NCBI RefSeq assembly: GCF_005239225.2
Contig: NC_133296.1
Span: forward strand, 6,510,001 to 6,574,000
Direction of reading: 5' to 3'
Origin: Populus alba
Taxonomy: Eukaryota; Streptophyta; Magnoliopsida; Malpighiales; Salicaceae
Length of the DNA: 64,000 bases
Shown: positions 37,101 to 49,599 of the stretch, in pieces
How the letters are laid out: each line of letters begins with the position of its first letter
Position numbering within the stretch: the stretch's first letter is position 1
The notes under the pieces: model-generated
Told to the model about the DNA's origin: nothing
Database searches by the model: none
What the model saw: only the letters and a program-made list of their open reading frames with translations
Position numbers and translations under genes: made by a program

Positions 37101-40100
37101 GACTGCTCTTATAAACATATTGAAAGCTCTTACGGATTAAGGCAGAATATATCTAAAGAGTTCTAGCATATTGACTAGACTTGCAAAGTTTCTTCTCTCT
37201 TGAAGAGTTGAATTTAGCATTTAGTGTTTTTTAGCAGTTTAATAATTTATTGAGCTGGTTTTCTTGTGCAAGGTTCTGAAAGAAGTGCTCTCTAGAAATC
37301 CCTCAAAACAAGTAGACCCAGATTTTGGGAGCACCCGTGAATCAATTCTTCAGGTAAGATAAATGTTTAATTATGATAGCTTAGTTCAGCTCCTTGCGCT
37401 GGTGAAGGGTATTGAAACTCCATCTTCAATCAGGTTGAAGCAGCACTTTTAAGGCCCTGTCTTGATTACAAGCACTTGATTAATCCAGAACTTTTTATAA
37501 TAAATAACCATGTTAATCATCATTCAATATTTTTGCTTGCCTAATAGCCTGAGTTAATTGTTCCTTGCTATTTTTTACTTGCTAATTATTTATAAGTCAA
37601 TTTATTCAGGTCCTTGCCAACTTAACTTCAGTTCAATCGTGTTTTGATATGTTCTCAAAGAAAATCGACCAAGAGGCAATGGTAAATATGTTCAACCATT
37701 GCATGTATGTTGTGTTTTTACATCCCAACTGACAAGATAGACTTATTTAATCTGAATATTTTGTAGGAACTAGAAGAGGCTGAAATAGAATTACAAATTC
37801 TTCAAAAAGAACACGCAGTACAAGAATCATCAAAAGATTCCAAAGAGGAGAGGAATATTCCTTGGATAACTGGTGATGATTATCATCCCTTATAGTCATA
37901 TGTTTCTTGTTAGCTGCTGAAAATGAAAATCTACTTCTGGAATGATTTCTTTCTTACTGCTGTTATTTAATAGTCTTCCAACCTTTTATTGTCCAGCTTC
38001 TGTGAAAGAGGATAACCGCCTTCAGGAAATCAAGGATCGCATTCGCTCCCTGTATGTACTTTGTTTTATTTTCCGCTATAGTCTGGGATAAGAAATTCAT
38101 TGAAAATAGGAAAAAACTGTAACGTGGAATACCCTCAAACTACATAATTGGCATTCATTGACTGGACAATTAAATTCATATCATGTTTGTGATGCTCATT
38201 CTATTTATTGCTTGGATGTTTCATGGTTACATGGATTCAGTTTAATACTGTATAGCCTTTTTAACATTGTTCATTCAGGAAGTTTATAAGACAAAGTAGA
38301 AGAAGTATTTTGACAAGATGTTGTTAACAGTCATTTACATCATGATTTCTGTTTATGGTGTTTCAGTTTCAGCCAGAGATAGTTTTAAACCTGCAAGAAC
38401 ATTGTCTGGTGAATGCCACAAAAAGGGACATTGTGCTCTACTTTTCTAAACTGTATAAAATATCCATGTGTCTTGAAATGGTTTCCACTTTCTATTGATT
38501 TGTTCACGAAGTGTATCATCTTGTGTATTTTCGAAATTAGCATGCAGAGTAGCTTAATTTTACATCTTTTGTTTTCCTCAACAAGCACCAAAACCCTATT
38601 GCTGAACAAGTGACAAATTCCCATAATGTTATGTGCTGATGTGTTGCCATCTGTTTAATCAGAGAAAAGTCCAAGCTCCAAGAAGACATAGTAGCCCGCA
38701 GGCAAAAGAAGCTTCTTGTGAGACGTGCTCGTCAGAAATATCTAGAAGAGGCTGCTATACGAGAAGAGGAACTTCTGCGTGAACTTGATAGGTTTACATA
38801 CGTTCATAAATTGGATCAATTCAATGGAGAGGACATTGAGAGAGAATTGTCACTAACAGCTAGCACTCAATGTGTTTTCAGGGAAAAGGCTGCTGAAGCA
38901 GAAAAAGAGATTGAGAGACAGAGGTTGCTGGAACTTGAGTGCGCAAAAACTAGGGAGCTCCGACACAATCTTGACATGGAGAAGGAGAGGCAAACACAGG
39001 CAAGACCCTTCCCAAGTCCCAATTCTTTCCCCATATGGAGATTTAATTAAACACACGTCAAGAATTAGTTAGACCCAATATTGCAAGATCTTTTGGACAA
39101 AATGTTGTTTGCTCTGAAGTCTTGTTTCCTTTTCCTTTTTCCTTGTTTTCTGTCATGCCATAGTTCAAAGGTATGGTGAATATTGTGATCTTCAATGTCT
39201 TCCCTGTCCGTGTGTGCATGTGGAGGGGTAGGGGGATGGTTTGCCAAGGTCTTCCCTGGCCATGTGTGTGTGATTGTTTGCCAATCCGCCCCCTTTTTAT
39301 AATGGTTTGATTTGCCCTTTACTAGATTGATTGTATGCTAATGAGTCATTGTTTCAACTTTGCTTGCAACAGTTTTTAAGATTTTCATGTCTTTAATGCT
39401 TTAGGAATGACATGTATTAGTCATATCATAAGTACAAGCAAATTAACTTAAGTACATATTTGCATGTAGAGAGAACTTCAGCGTGAACTGGAGCAGGCTG
39501 AATCTGGACTACGATCATCAAGGCGTGACTTTCCTTCATCCACCCATGGCAGGTATATTTCATACACCATTTGTTAAAGCTAAGTGATATTTAAGGGAAA
39601 CAATACACACATTTTCACATCCTTGATTCTAACGGAGCAATGGATTGGAGGAAAAAGGAAGATTGAGGAAGAAAAGAACATGGATCAAAATAATAGTTCT
39701 TGTAGAGCTTCCTGGTCCTCTATTGCCATACAGTTTCTGTAAGAATCAAGAGGCACCACTAGAACTGATGGAACTCGGTCTTCAGTACTTGCTTGTAAAT
39801 TATTTCTGGAACCCTTTTTTGCAAGATGACCAATGGGTAGTACCTTTAAGAGTAACTGCACTGGCAAAATACATTTTGAAGTACAATGGTTTGGTGCAAA
39901 TCTGAACAGACAGGTTCTGGGAATGAAAATTATCCTGAACTCCTTCAGCTAGGTGCCTTGCAAAGTCACACCATAACTTCCCTGCTTTTTCTATGCACAT
40001 CTCCAGCTTGTTAATTTCCTTCTGTATTAAAACCCTAGTCTACTTAATATACATTAGAGCAACCACAGAAAGCATCACGGCAATCCACAAATATGAAGCT

Positions 40101-41565
40101 TAGCATCGGTCTGTGCCCCGCCCCAAGGGGTTTGGTTACTTTGACAAATCTGAAGCTGGAATCACACCCTCCCTCGGCCAAACTCCCATGGCCTATTTCT
40201 GGTACTGCTCATTGTCACCATCAATTTGGAAAGCTTTCTGATTGGTCAACATGTCAGCTCTGACCATGACTACCAGGATCTTGAGTCACGCTTTCACTTC
40301 TGCATTTGCTTCCCCACTCTTAGTTTCTCCTCTCTTTTTTCCAGCTATTCTAGACTAGCTGGACTGAATATTACAAATTCCAAACCGGGAAAAGGGGGGA
40401 TCTCCACTCTATTAAATGTAGGATTTAATCTCCTATAGGAAAACTGAAAGTGATATCAGGTGTATGTTGTTAACTTTCAGTCAATGGAATAAGGCTGTTC
40501 TCCAAGGAAGTATAACATATCTAGTAAAGTGTCATTTGTAAAACCATAATCCTGTGTATTTCATGTGCCAAACCACAGGGTACCGAAGTGTATTTTGCCC
40601 ATACCAATCCCTTTGTATTATAAAATTACCATTGTATCTAAGAAGCGCCTATTCCTTGACTAACAAGGTAATACATAGGGTGGGTGTTGAGAAAGGGTTT
40701 TACAAGCACGTATTGACCTCCAGTTTAATGAGAGCTGTTCTTTATTATTGACTAAATGGTTTTGGTAGGAGGGCAAGTTTCTTCAACACTTGCTCATCAA
40801 ATCTCAAATTTTTAGGCTTCATTGACGAGTGCAGAAGGAACTGGCCCCCTCAAGATCAATGATATTAGATTATCATTTTTTTTCCTGTAGCAATCAAGAA
40901 GAGCTCTTTGTGATTCTGTTATTCCAAATGCATTTTGAATGACCAACTGTATGTAGTTCTAACAAATCATTATCATTCAATCCACCATATATTGCAAAAT
41001 GTTTGCTTTGATAAACTTTTCCTTGATGAGAAAATGAAAGATTTATAGAACTAGATGATATGGTGGTGCCCACCTTAGCGCCAATAATTTTGACTGTTGT
41101 GTTTTCTTTTCTTTTTTTTAAAAAAATTCTGTCTGCAGTCGGCCTCGGGATAGGTACCGAGAAAGGGAAAATGGAAGATCAAGTAATGAAGGGAGTGCAA
41201 GAACAAATGCTGGCAACTTGCAGCCTGATACTGCCACTAGTTCATCAATGGCTACGCCAGCGATTGTGTTGTCTGGCACTCGACCATTTTCAGGCCAGCC
41301 ACCAACCATTCTTCAATCTCGTGACCGTCAAGATGACTGTGGCAGTAGTTATGAAGAAAATTTTGAAGGAAGCAAGGACTCTGGTGACACTGGCAGTGTT
41401 GGGGATCCAGATTCGATGACAGCATTTGATGGGCAATCTGTTGGATTTGGGTCTGCACAAAGGCATGGATCCAGAGGGAGTAAGTCGAGGCAGGTGATGG
41501 AGCGGAGAGAGGGAAGAGAACGAGATGGAAGACGGGAAGGTAAGTGGGAGAGAAAACATTCATGA
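25188..41565 (+). CDS. Very large uncharacterised protein: discoidin/XRCC1-N-like domain, helical body, C-terminal coiled coil
   Basis: Exons: 25188-25352, 25436-25516, 25745-25882, 26314-26424, 26518-26568, 26680-26780, 28666-28759, 29064-29195, 29292-29552, 29664-29742, 30511-30602, 30722-30805, 31583-31657, 31757-31804, 32345-32440, 32837-33066, 33366-36872, 36982-37061, 37273-37353, 37610-37681, 37767-37872, 37997-38051, 38663-38791, 38882-38999, 39470-39552, 41139-41565. All junctions keep frame, giving 2164 residues if one extra A at 34087-34096 is discounted; read literally, translation stops at 34128 after 866 residues. Residues about 1-128 look like a galactose-binding/XRCC1-N beta-sandwich (VLDTDLRSHWST, EWILLELDEPCLLSHIRIYN, CRYVRISCLRGNPIAIFF). 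Then comes a long helix-rich region, possibly ARM/HEAT-like, a charged coiled coil (about 1860-2020) and an Arg/Ser/Gly-rich tail. I recognise it as conserved in plants but know no function; a scaffold role is a guess. Confidence 0.88.
30925..31255 (+). repeat. Tandem duplication inside intron 12
   Basis: Units about 30925-31092 and 31093-31255 share CATCAAGCTTACAT, AAGTGGTTACA, CATAATTTGGC and ATTC.GATGCAAATCT in order. An old local duplication within an intron. Confidence 0.75.
34087..34096 (+). other. Poly-A frameshift site in exon 17 of the large gene
   Basis: A run of ten A where nine would keep the frame. Upstream the frame is open from exon 1. Downstream the family-like frame is open from about 34097 to 36872 in the +1 register. 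The site separates two long, clearly coding halves of one exon. Confidence 0.85.
39000..39469 (+). other. GC-AG intron of the large gene
   Basis: The exon ends ACACAG and the intron starts GCAAGA, ending in GTAG before AGAGAACTTC. Frame is kept and the flanking residues continue the coiled coil, so the noncanonical GC donor is well supported. Confidence 0.8.
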
Positions 41566-42180
41566 CTAGTGACCTGCTGAGTTAGATGTAGGCTTAGGAT
41601 TAGTCAGTGTATATACATCAAAGGTTTTCATTTACCATTACAGATTGACACTGCATCTGATCCACCATGGGAAATATGGATGAATCACGTAATGTATCTC
41701 TTAAAAAGAAAATTTACTCGATGGAATCATCGCAAACAGCTGTAGATCTTACTTCAGTGATTTAAATGAGTAGAAACAATGTTTTCAAGCACTTCTCTCT
41801 GTGTAATATTGGAATCTTGTCTTCGTCAGAAATTGAAAGAGAGATGGAACAGAGTTGGGTAGGTTATTTTTTCTTAAGAAGACACGTGTTAAATAATGAA
41901 TAATGTAGCTTTCCAGCAGATATAAATCCAGCCCCAGGTCCAACTTTTATGTTAATGAGTTGCTGTTAAGTAACAAAATAGGAAAAAGGCTGCTGATAAA
42001 GTAAGTGATGGTGGAGAAATTCGATGTATAGTTGGAATCGTCTCCTTGGCCTCTCCCTCCCATGGCAACAAGTGTGGCATTATGATTTCTGGTCTGTCAC
42101 CATTAAACTTTTCTCTCTCTTTTATTCACCTTGATTTTTGCGTGTCATAAAGCAACCATTCAATTTGATAATAATTTTTT
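41566..42180 (+). other. 3' region of the large gene and intergenic DNA
   Basis: A strong donor (GAAG followed by GTAAGT, 41540) and an acceptor (CATTACAG, ending 41643) allow an alternative last intron; it would end the protein with Asp-stop at 41648, slightly shorter. The rest is 3' UTR or spacer. Confidence 0.5.
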
Positions 42181-43000
42181 TTTATTTGAAATTATTCATA
42201 AAATTAGATTTTTGTTTTTTTAATTTCAACCCTTTTCAATTTATTATATATCATATTTGGTTAATATTCTTTTAAATGCTATTTTTTTTTTTTTAGAATT
42301 GAAGTTTTCTTACAATTTCATCCTTTATTTTTTTTTCTAGTAATTTAATCTTTATTTTTTTTATTGCAATTTATTTTACTTTGGCAACCTTTTTTAATTT
42401 AATTTATTTTTACAATTTCATCCTCTAATATTAAATTGGTTAAGAATTGAGTTTCTTGATTGAACCTAGGTTTAGGATTCCATTGCTTACAGGATTTGAA
42501 AATTAACTTAGCCTTAAGGATTTGCACGAGTTTGCTTCTTTTTTTTATACTAATGTTTTTTTAGTTTTATCCTTCAAAATTTATTTATTTATTAATTCAT
42601 CATCCTTCAATTTTTTATTTTTTACATTTGGTCTCAATTTTCTTTATTGCGATTTGTTTTTTTGCTTAAGATAATGTTTAGAATTGAGGTGTTTTTACAA
42701 TTTAATCATCCTTCAATTTTTTTTCTATGTGATTTGATCGTTAGTTTTTTTATTGCAATTTTTTTTTTCTTTTTGCAAGTTTTCTTAATTTGTTCTACAA
42801 TTTCATCTTTCAGTATTAAATTGGTTAGGAATTGAGCTTCTTTATTAAATTTGAGTCTAGGATTTCACGGGTTGTAAGTTTGAAAGATTTGCTAGTTTTT
42901 CCTCTCTATTTATGGTAATATTTTTCTAATTTTATCCTTCAATATTTATTTATTTTTTAGATTTCATCTTCATTCTTTAATCAAACCCGAAATTAATTAA
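42180..43000. repeat. T-rich tandem repeat of about 370 bases
   Basis: About 42285-42600 and 42665-42970 share, in order: AATTGA.GT.TTTT.TACAATTT, TTATTGCAATTT, ACAATTTCATC, TATTAAATTGGTTA.GAATTGAG and TTTTATCCTTCAA. Two diverged units of an interspersed repeat. No coding. Confidence 0.65.
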
Positions 43001-45465
43001 GACCTGATCAAAGCTCAACCGAGAAAAGGATAAGGAAAACAAAAAGAAAGAGACAGGTTGTTTAACCAGATTAAGTCATTGTAATCATGTCCAATGCCCA
43101 AAATGGATTGATACTAGATTCAAAAAACTTAAATTCACATATAGCTAAATTTAAGATAATGTGCCATGTTATGATAATTACTCCTCTCTTCTTGACCCTT
43201 CTTTATCTATTAGTTTTGATTAATCTTTTGTTTTTCTATTTGTTTGGTGATTTTAGTTATTATGAAATGAGAAACACATAAAATGGGTTTTCTTTCTTTA
43301 TTTCTTGCTTAATTTTTCTCCGCAGCTTTGATTTGTTTTAACTTCCTCTTATAGATTCATGTGGTTATATTTTAGGCTACCTTCTTTGTTTTTCCCTTCT
43401 TTCCATACCGAATCTCTAGCTCTCTACTCTTTTTGGTCAGGAAAATTCTCTGTTTTTCTTCCTTAATATTATGTTACCTTATCGGATAAGCAGCGCAAAT
43501 ATGAGTTTCTTAACTTAAGGGTTGAGTGCAATTTTATGCAAGTTGTAATGAAAATATGCTTTATGGAAAACAAAATAAAAATATGAGGACAAGAGTGAAT
43601 TAAGATCTAGATAGGAAAATAGATACATCACATCAAGATATCCTTCTAATCAATTTCTGCAGAAATAATTGCATTATATATGCATTTGTTGATGGACTAG
43701 CAAGTATATCTTTATGTTTCCGTTTTGGAACTCATTATTATTGAATTCCTAACTCATCATCATCCTCCTTTTGACTATGTTAGCAGAATACAGACACATT
43801 TTCAATTTTTATTCATGAGAACTGCAAGTGTATTTGAAAGGTTAGCTGCCCAAACTGAGGTAAGCTAAACCAACTATATATGTCAACCATCTAGAGATAG
43901 GTGTTAGGGAAAAAGAAAAGAAAAGAAAATATTTAGTCAATTTAATGCTATAAAGGGATTGATTGCTTATTCAATTTGTAAATCTCTGTATCTTCCTTTT
44001 GCTCTTCTCTTATTTTTCTTTTATTTGGGATGGATGATCTTCACAGCTACTCCTCTCATGGCACCTACCAATCTTAAAGTAACAACTAATTCAACATCAT
44101 ACCAATACTTGCTGCAAGAGTGAGCTTAGACCTTTTTATTGTATAAAATCCCTCACTTAGCCAACTAGATTGGTAGGATATAGCTAAACTTTCTGGTAAG
44201 GCAAGATGAATTCATAGCTAGTGGCCATAGAGTTGAACAAGGCTAAGTTTCTCCAAGTAAGCAATTCCTCGACTTATTACTTCCTCATCTGTAATTTTGT
44301 CAATACCATTTTCTACCCCTTTAGTCTCGTATAACCTGCATTGTCTTGCTTGATTCACTCACTTATTATGCTCTCTTCTTAAAATGGTCGCTCATCATTA
44401 TCAGTTTAGATAAGGCCTTCATTATCTGCAACCTATCAAATATTTACTCAGTTTTGGAGCCAAATCCTCTTACTGTCCATGCCATTATGTCACAAGTGTC
44501 CAAGTGACCGTATGAAGAAGCCATGCTTCCTAACCATCAACATTTTCTGTGTGATTGTCATACTAGCCAACATCCATTCCCTCTCATTCAGTATTTATAT
44601 AAACAGTAAAGAACATAACTTTTACAGGTGGTCTTAGAAATTAGAATTGACTTAATTAGTAAAAAAATATGTAGAGTTGAAGTTCATGTCACAATAAAGT
44701 AGCTATTTTGGTATAAATCCAGAGCGGTAGAATTAATCTAGCATGTAAACATACTACTAAACATCAAGAGCTTATGATTTTCATTTTTCGGAGAATCAAG
44801 AAGTTATGAAGAATTAAGCTGACCACATAATATGGGGATTTGTTTTTTTTTTTTTTTGTTCTTATTTAGGCCACTACTTCGCATATGCGCTCAAATGCAT
44901 CAATTATGTTTTGGTAAGTATTTCTTCTTCGTTTGATGGTTGGATGCAACATCAGCTGGTTCAACACAGTATGCTATGTTTTATGCATTAGAAACATCTC
45001 ATCCATCAGATGACTCGCTTCATCTCTTACAATCAGTTTTAATGGTGTTTATGGTGCTCTCTATACTCATTGCCAATGCCATAAACCCTGCAGATGACAC
45101 AATCTATCTCTTTTTAAATGCGCTTGTCCTTTGAATTGCTTCAGATCATATTAAAAAGAAAGACAAAAAACTTTGATTGCATTAGTCCTCCGAGTCCCTT
45201 GAACTGTTTCAGATCAGATTAAAAGATGAATGAAAAGGCCTTTCTTCGCATGCAAGAGACTGCTGACAATAAGAGTATCTGCCTCTCATTTATGTGTTTT
45301 ATTTGGCACCTTCACTTCACATGCAAGATGACATTTCCCTTTCTCCTCTGGCCTGTTTTTTAGCCTTTAGTTTTTAAATGAATGACTATCACCCTACTAT
45401 ACTTTTTATTTTATTTGTTTGAAAAGGCAAAAACAAATTATGATGAGAAGATTATCAACTTAAAC
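43000..45465. other. Gene-poor AT-rich DNA
   Basis: No gene or element could be supported. Short frames (for example 43087-43281 and 44940-45134) show no family similarity I recognise and no splice context. Confidence 0.45.
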
Positions 45466-45467
45466 AC

Positions 45468-45606
45468 TCTTTAATCACCAATATCTGAAAGAAAAAAGAA
45501 AAAAGAAAAAAAAAACCTAATTACCAATACGTGAAAGAAAAAAGTTTTTTTCACATATTGATGAGTTTTTTTTTTCTTTTTTCTTTCACATATTGGTGAT
45601 TAAGAT
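45468..45606. repeat. Imperfect inverted repeat (hairpin)
   Basis: TTAATCACCAATAT...GTGAAAGAAAAAAG is mirrored by CTTTTTTCTTTCAC...ATATTGGTGATTAA. The two arms of about 65 bases meet near 45545 with almost no loop. It resembles a palindromic foldback element; the A/T-rich stem makes a microRNA precursor less likely. Confidence 0.65.
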
Positions 45607-47880
45607 ATATATATATATATCCAAAATTCTCTTAAAATTTGTATTTTTGGATTTGTATCTTTTGAATATTTTTTTTAATTTTATCATTATTTTTGTATTT
45701 TTTAAAACATAAATATTCTTAGTCATTTTTATCCTCTCATGGCAATCAAAGGTTTTTTTTTAAGATTTAGCTTTCCAAGTAGTCATTCTATTTTATTTCT
45801 CTCTTCATCATATTGATGCATTTTTCTTATGGCTCCGTAGTTATTTTCCATCTTCTTTGAGAAGAACTCATTTTCTTTTCCTTTCTTTTTTCTTTTTAAT
45901 GTGTGGTCTCTTTTGTACCACTTTATCTCTTGTGCAAAAACTTATCAATTTTTACTGGGTATCTCTTGTTTTGCTTTTTATGTCTTTTCTCTTGATGTAA
46001 GATAATTCTCTTGTTGGGATTTGTCATCTTGCACTATTTTTTTTTTCTTTTTAAAGATGTCATTGATGATTCACATGATCTTGAGATTTCTCATTATTAT
46101 GAGTTGATATATAATTAAAAAATGACAATAAATAAAATATTTGATAAACAACCAAAAAGATAGGAAACAAAGTATTTTTTTAACGGACGGCATAAAACCA
46201 CCAACAAAAAAATCAAAAGCTAATATTTAGATTAAGATATGATTGACCTACCTTAAAAAAAAAAAAGAATAGAAGAGGATGTTATTAATTTGATATATAT
46301 TTTACATTCAATTCATGTAGAGTTTATATAGTCATATACCAAGACATGTAAGGAAATAGAATAAAATAAATTATAAAAATCCTTTAATTAAATGATTGAA
46401 ATAATTTTCTATTACCTTGAATCATTCAATTCTTTGATTTCTTTCTTTTATTGAATAGAAAATAATCAAGAATATTTACCTTAATTATCTCTCTGACAAA
46501 TTCACCATGCCCTCATGAGAGTAGCTTGAGGAACCTTATTATCTTCCATCTTGTACAATTTTTCAAGCAAGAATTTTGTTCTTGTGCTCAGATGAAAAAT
46601 AATATTTAAATAAGCAGGAACTAATATACCATTACCACCCCAATAGCTTTCAAATTCACAAACAATTGGTACCAAAGCCTCAACTGGTTCAATATGCAGC
46701 ATGACTAGAAAATCTTCAATGCAACCTGAGACTTTAAGGAAAAGTACAAAATCAAGAATCAAGCTACAAATTTATACTAGGTGCGAGGAGAGTGCTAGGC
46801 CAGAAGGTAACTCCCCGCCTTACTCAATCTCCAAAGTATTACTGCCAAATATCCTCTAACCATGTGTAAACGCTGATTTTCTTCAATTTCTCAACATTCC
46901 CACTTCTCATGTCACAAAAGTGGATACAAACATTCTATTAATTTTCTGTTCCACGTTTTGCAATCCACCCTGTAGCATAGCTTGTCATTGATCAGGGAAA
47001 GAGTAGAGATTTCGACAATAAATTTTTAAGACGACAACTGGGACAAAATTTGGAGCAGAAAGTCAAGCTCAGTCCACTTGTGCATAGCAGGGGTAGGTTA
47101 CAAATTTTCAAAAGTGTCGTCTTTCTCTTCAGGTCAAACGGGGGCACAAGCAGGGTAAAAGTTGTGGTGGAGAAAGCTAATACACTATTACATGAAACAT
47201 ATAATGCTTATAGAACGAGAGAGAATGGATTAGGGTGGATATATTGATTCTGAAACATTATTCTGTTTTTCCCAAGTTTTTTGCTCTGTTTACTTTCAGA
47301 ACCACTAACCAAAACTTTCTAATAACTGGTGGTGGGAGGCACCTGAATTACTCTGTTATTGTTGGACTTCACTGTAAAAAGTTTTCATCAGTGAGGCAAT
47401 TAATCACAAGTGGACCTGGAGAATTATTGATCACCTAATCATATCATTCTTCAACAAAAAAACCTATGTGGCAAATGCTCTCAGGTATAGACACAGATCT
47501 CAAGTCTCCAGCGTATTCTATTGAGCTCAGGACAAGGATCTTTCCGTTGAAATTATATTTTATATTTAAAATAATTTTTTAAAAATTAAAAAAGAAATTA
47601 TTTTAATATATTTTCAAGTAAAAATAAATTATAAATCAACCCAACGGCACAATTCATATCCCATACTCAAACTGAATTACTGATATGTAGCCAAATTATA
47701 GTTATGTAAAGTAGGCTAACCTTGGATTGGCATGTCATAGGAAATCTAAATATAAATTGCCGTCAACCAATTGACTTTGCCATTTTTAAGGAATTAATCA
47801 GGCATATGGTATAAGCATTGTGTGACTGAAAAGGCATATGTAAAGTAGGCTAACCTTGGTACATGCTGTTCAAAGTTCTT
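45607..47880. other. Gene-poor DNA with an unrecognised minus-strand ORF
   Basis: A minus-strand frame at 46502-46762 (86 codons, including CEFESYWGGNGILVPAYLN) is richer than the surrounding low-complexity sequence and may be a gene fragment, but I recognise no family. A MITE-like A/T-rich stretch lies at about 47555-47640. Confidence 0.35.
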
Positions 47881-48208
47881 CAGTTCATGAATGAATAGAT
47901 CTCAGTCTTAGGACATTTATTTAAACCAGAACCGAAGCCATTAGAAGCTAAATTACAGTGCTTTGGCACCAAATATGGTAGAATGGGAAAACCTTGCTCT
48001 AACCAACAATGTTTTACTGAACTAAAGAGAGTAAGAAACTAAACTAATGAAAGATAAAACTCTCATTTATGTCTTAAATGTCATGTATGGCACACAAAAC
48101 CATAGATGGCAAAGAAAACAGACAACAGAAGGGTATCTTGAAACTACGACGGCAAGGAAATATCATTAAACTGTGGAAAGGGAGACAAAACAAATTTATT
48201 AAATCCAA
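47880..48208 (-). other. Likely 3' UTR of XPT
   Basis: AT-rich sequence directly downstream of the stop codon on the minus strand, with no other coding signal. The exact end is not determinable by eye. Confidence 0.4.
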
Positions 48209-49534
48209 CTAGTTCTGCTTTTCAACTTCAGGTTTCTTGGCTTTCTTGGCAGTTACCTGAGAGTACAAGAAAGTCCCAAATATTGCAATGGCTGATCCAA
48301 GTGCATTCAGAGGCCTAACTGGATTCCTGAACACCAAGACAGTAGAAATAATCACCACAACTCTCTTCATGGTGTTACCTACCGAAAAGGTTAAGGGGCT
48401 AATCTCGTCAAGTGCCTGGTAGGATGATTGGTTATAAAGATGGTAAAAAACACCAGACAGCAACACCCATATATAAAATGTTGATGATTTTCCAACAGCC
48501 TCAATTGCCTTATGATACCCTTGAATCCATTGAGACCCTTCAATCACAACCGCAACAGGAAAGAGATAAAACAATGAGATTATGCTAATCCAACCATACA
48601 AGTTAAGTCCATCAACTTCCTTGAAGTTCTGCAAGCTCCTTTTTGAGTAAATGTTCCTTAACACAAACCCAACATTACTAATCAAAGCACCCCACAAGCC
48701 TTGGAAATTAAAGGACACTTCAGTGACAGCAGCAAGGGAACAGCCAAGGACAATAGGGAGAATAGAAAGCCAGACTTTCAAAGGGTAAATATCACCAAGA
48801 AATGAAGAAAAAACAACAGAGAAAACAGGCTCCGATGATTTGATAACATGAGTGAAAGAAACAGCAACCTTGGAGAATGAAACACAGGCTGATATATGGC
48901 CTATTGTGTGAAACAACGCAGGTCCAAGAAGAGCAATAATGAATGGCTTTGAGATCTTAGGACATGGTTGAAGCTTCAATGACCATAAAATCAACATCCA
49001 AATGGACCCAACAAAAAGCTGGAAAGAAGCAAGAAACCATGGAAATGGAAACACGTTCAATGCCTTCTTGTTGTAAATATTAAAGACAATGTTTTGGAAG
49101 TACCAGAGACCAAAGACAAGTGCAAGTTGGAGAGTTTTAGACTTTGGCTTTGAATCTGCACTAGCATCTCCTTCTGGGCTGGATTCAGATTCCGATGCCG
49201 CTGCTTTGGTGATAAAAGACCCAGACTTTGGGAAAAACCCAGATTCGTTTCCATGGATTCTGTCAAAATGGTCCCTTCTGAAGCCTGAATCATGGATCTG
49301 TGAAGTGGATCTTGAAGAGCGGCCAAATGGGTAACCATGAATTTGGCCAAAGTTTGATACTTTGGTGGTTAATGCACCAATTTGAGTAGAGACTTTATTA
49401 AATAGGGCAGTCTGATTATGAGTCCTACTGATAAGATTTGGATTTAAAAGTGAAGAAGCATTAATGGAGTATCTATGGTTGGTGGATTTAGAGAAAGTGA
49501 CAGGAGAAGATTGTGTAAGATTCAAAGTAAGCAT
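48209..49534 (-). CDS. XPT: Plastid xylulose-5-phosphate/phosphate translocator, intronless
   Basis: One exon of 441 residues. It belongs to the triose-phosphate translocator branch of the drug/metabolite transporter superfamily, in the inner plastid envelope, exchanging pentose/triose phosphates for inorganic phosphate. Residues 1 to about 110 are a Ser/Thr/Asn-rich transit peptide plus a variable Ser/Glu/Asp-rich linker (about 111-133). From about 134 on there are about ten membrane helices: LVFGLWYFQNIVFNIYNKKA, FHTIGHISACVSFSKVAVSF, FTHVIKSSEP, LGCSLAAVTEVSFN, YHLYNQSSYQALDEISPLT and SVGNTMKRVVVI. K232 (FTHVIK) and K390-R391 (NTMKR) are the family's phosphate-binding residues. The sequence fits XPT better than GPT, TPT or PPT, and XPT genes are typically intronless. 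The start is the ATG at 49534: an in-frame ATG further upstream would translate the GA/CT repeat. The AtXPT protein is about 417 residues, so this is full length. Confidence 0.93.
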   Translation of the reverse strand: MLTLNLTQSSPVTFSKSTNHRYSINASSLLNPNLISRTHNQTALFNKVSTQIGALTTKVSNFGQIHGYPFGRSSRSTSQIHDSGFRRDHFDRIHGNESGFFPKSGSFITKAAASESESSPEGDASADSKPKSKTLQLALVFGLWYFQNIVFNIYNKKALNVFPFPWFLASFQLFVGSIWMLILWSLKLQPCPKISKPFIIALLGPALFHTIGHISACVSFSKVAVSFTHVIKSSEPVFSVVFSSFLGDIYPLKVWLSILPIVLGCSLAAVTEVSFNFQGLWGALISNVGFVLRNIYSKRSLQNFKEVDGLNLYGWISIISLFYLFPVAVVIEGSQWIQGYHKAIEAVGKSSTFYIWVLLSGVFYHLYNQSSYQALDEISPLTFSVGNTMKRVVVIISTVLVFRNPVRPLNALGSAIAIFGTFLYSQVTAKKAKKPEVEKQN

Positions 49535-49566
49535 TTTTTTATCTCCTACTAGCTTTAGTGATATTC

Positions 49567-49592
49567 GAGAGAGAGAGAGAGAGAGAGAGAGA
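49567..49592 (-). repeat. GA/CT microsatellite in the XPT 5' UTR
   Basis: An uninterrupted GA run on the plus strand, CT in the transcript, about 33-58 bases upstream of the start codon. CT-rich leaders are common in plant plastid-protein genes. Length variation here would make a marker. Confidence 0.85.
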
Positions 49593-49599
49593 TTCTGCA

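Noticed and set aside
41252..41563. Overlapping minus-strand ORFs at the last exon of the large gene
   Set aside because: Antisense shadows of the Arg/Ser-rich tail.
25188..41565. VIRILIZER or XRCC1 identity for the large gene
   Set aside because: Size suggested VIRILIZER and the N-terminal fold suggested XRCC1, but the sequence does not read like either, and no BRCT pattern is seen.
46502..46762. 86-codon minus-strand ORF as a gene
   Set aside because: Composition is protein-like, but no start context, splice partner or known family; kept only as a possible fragment.
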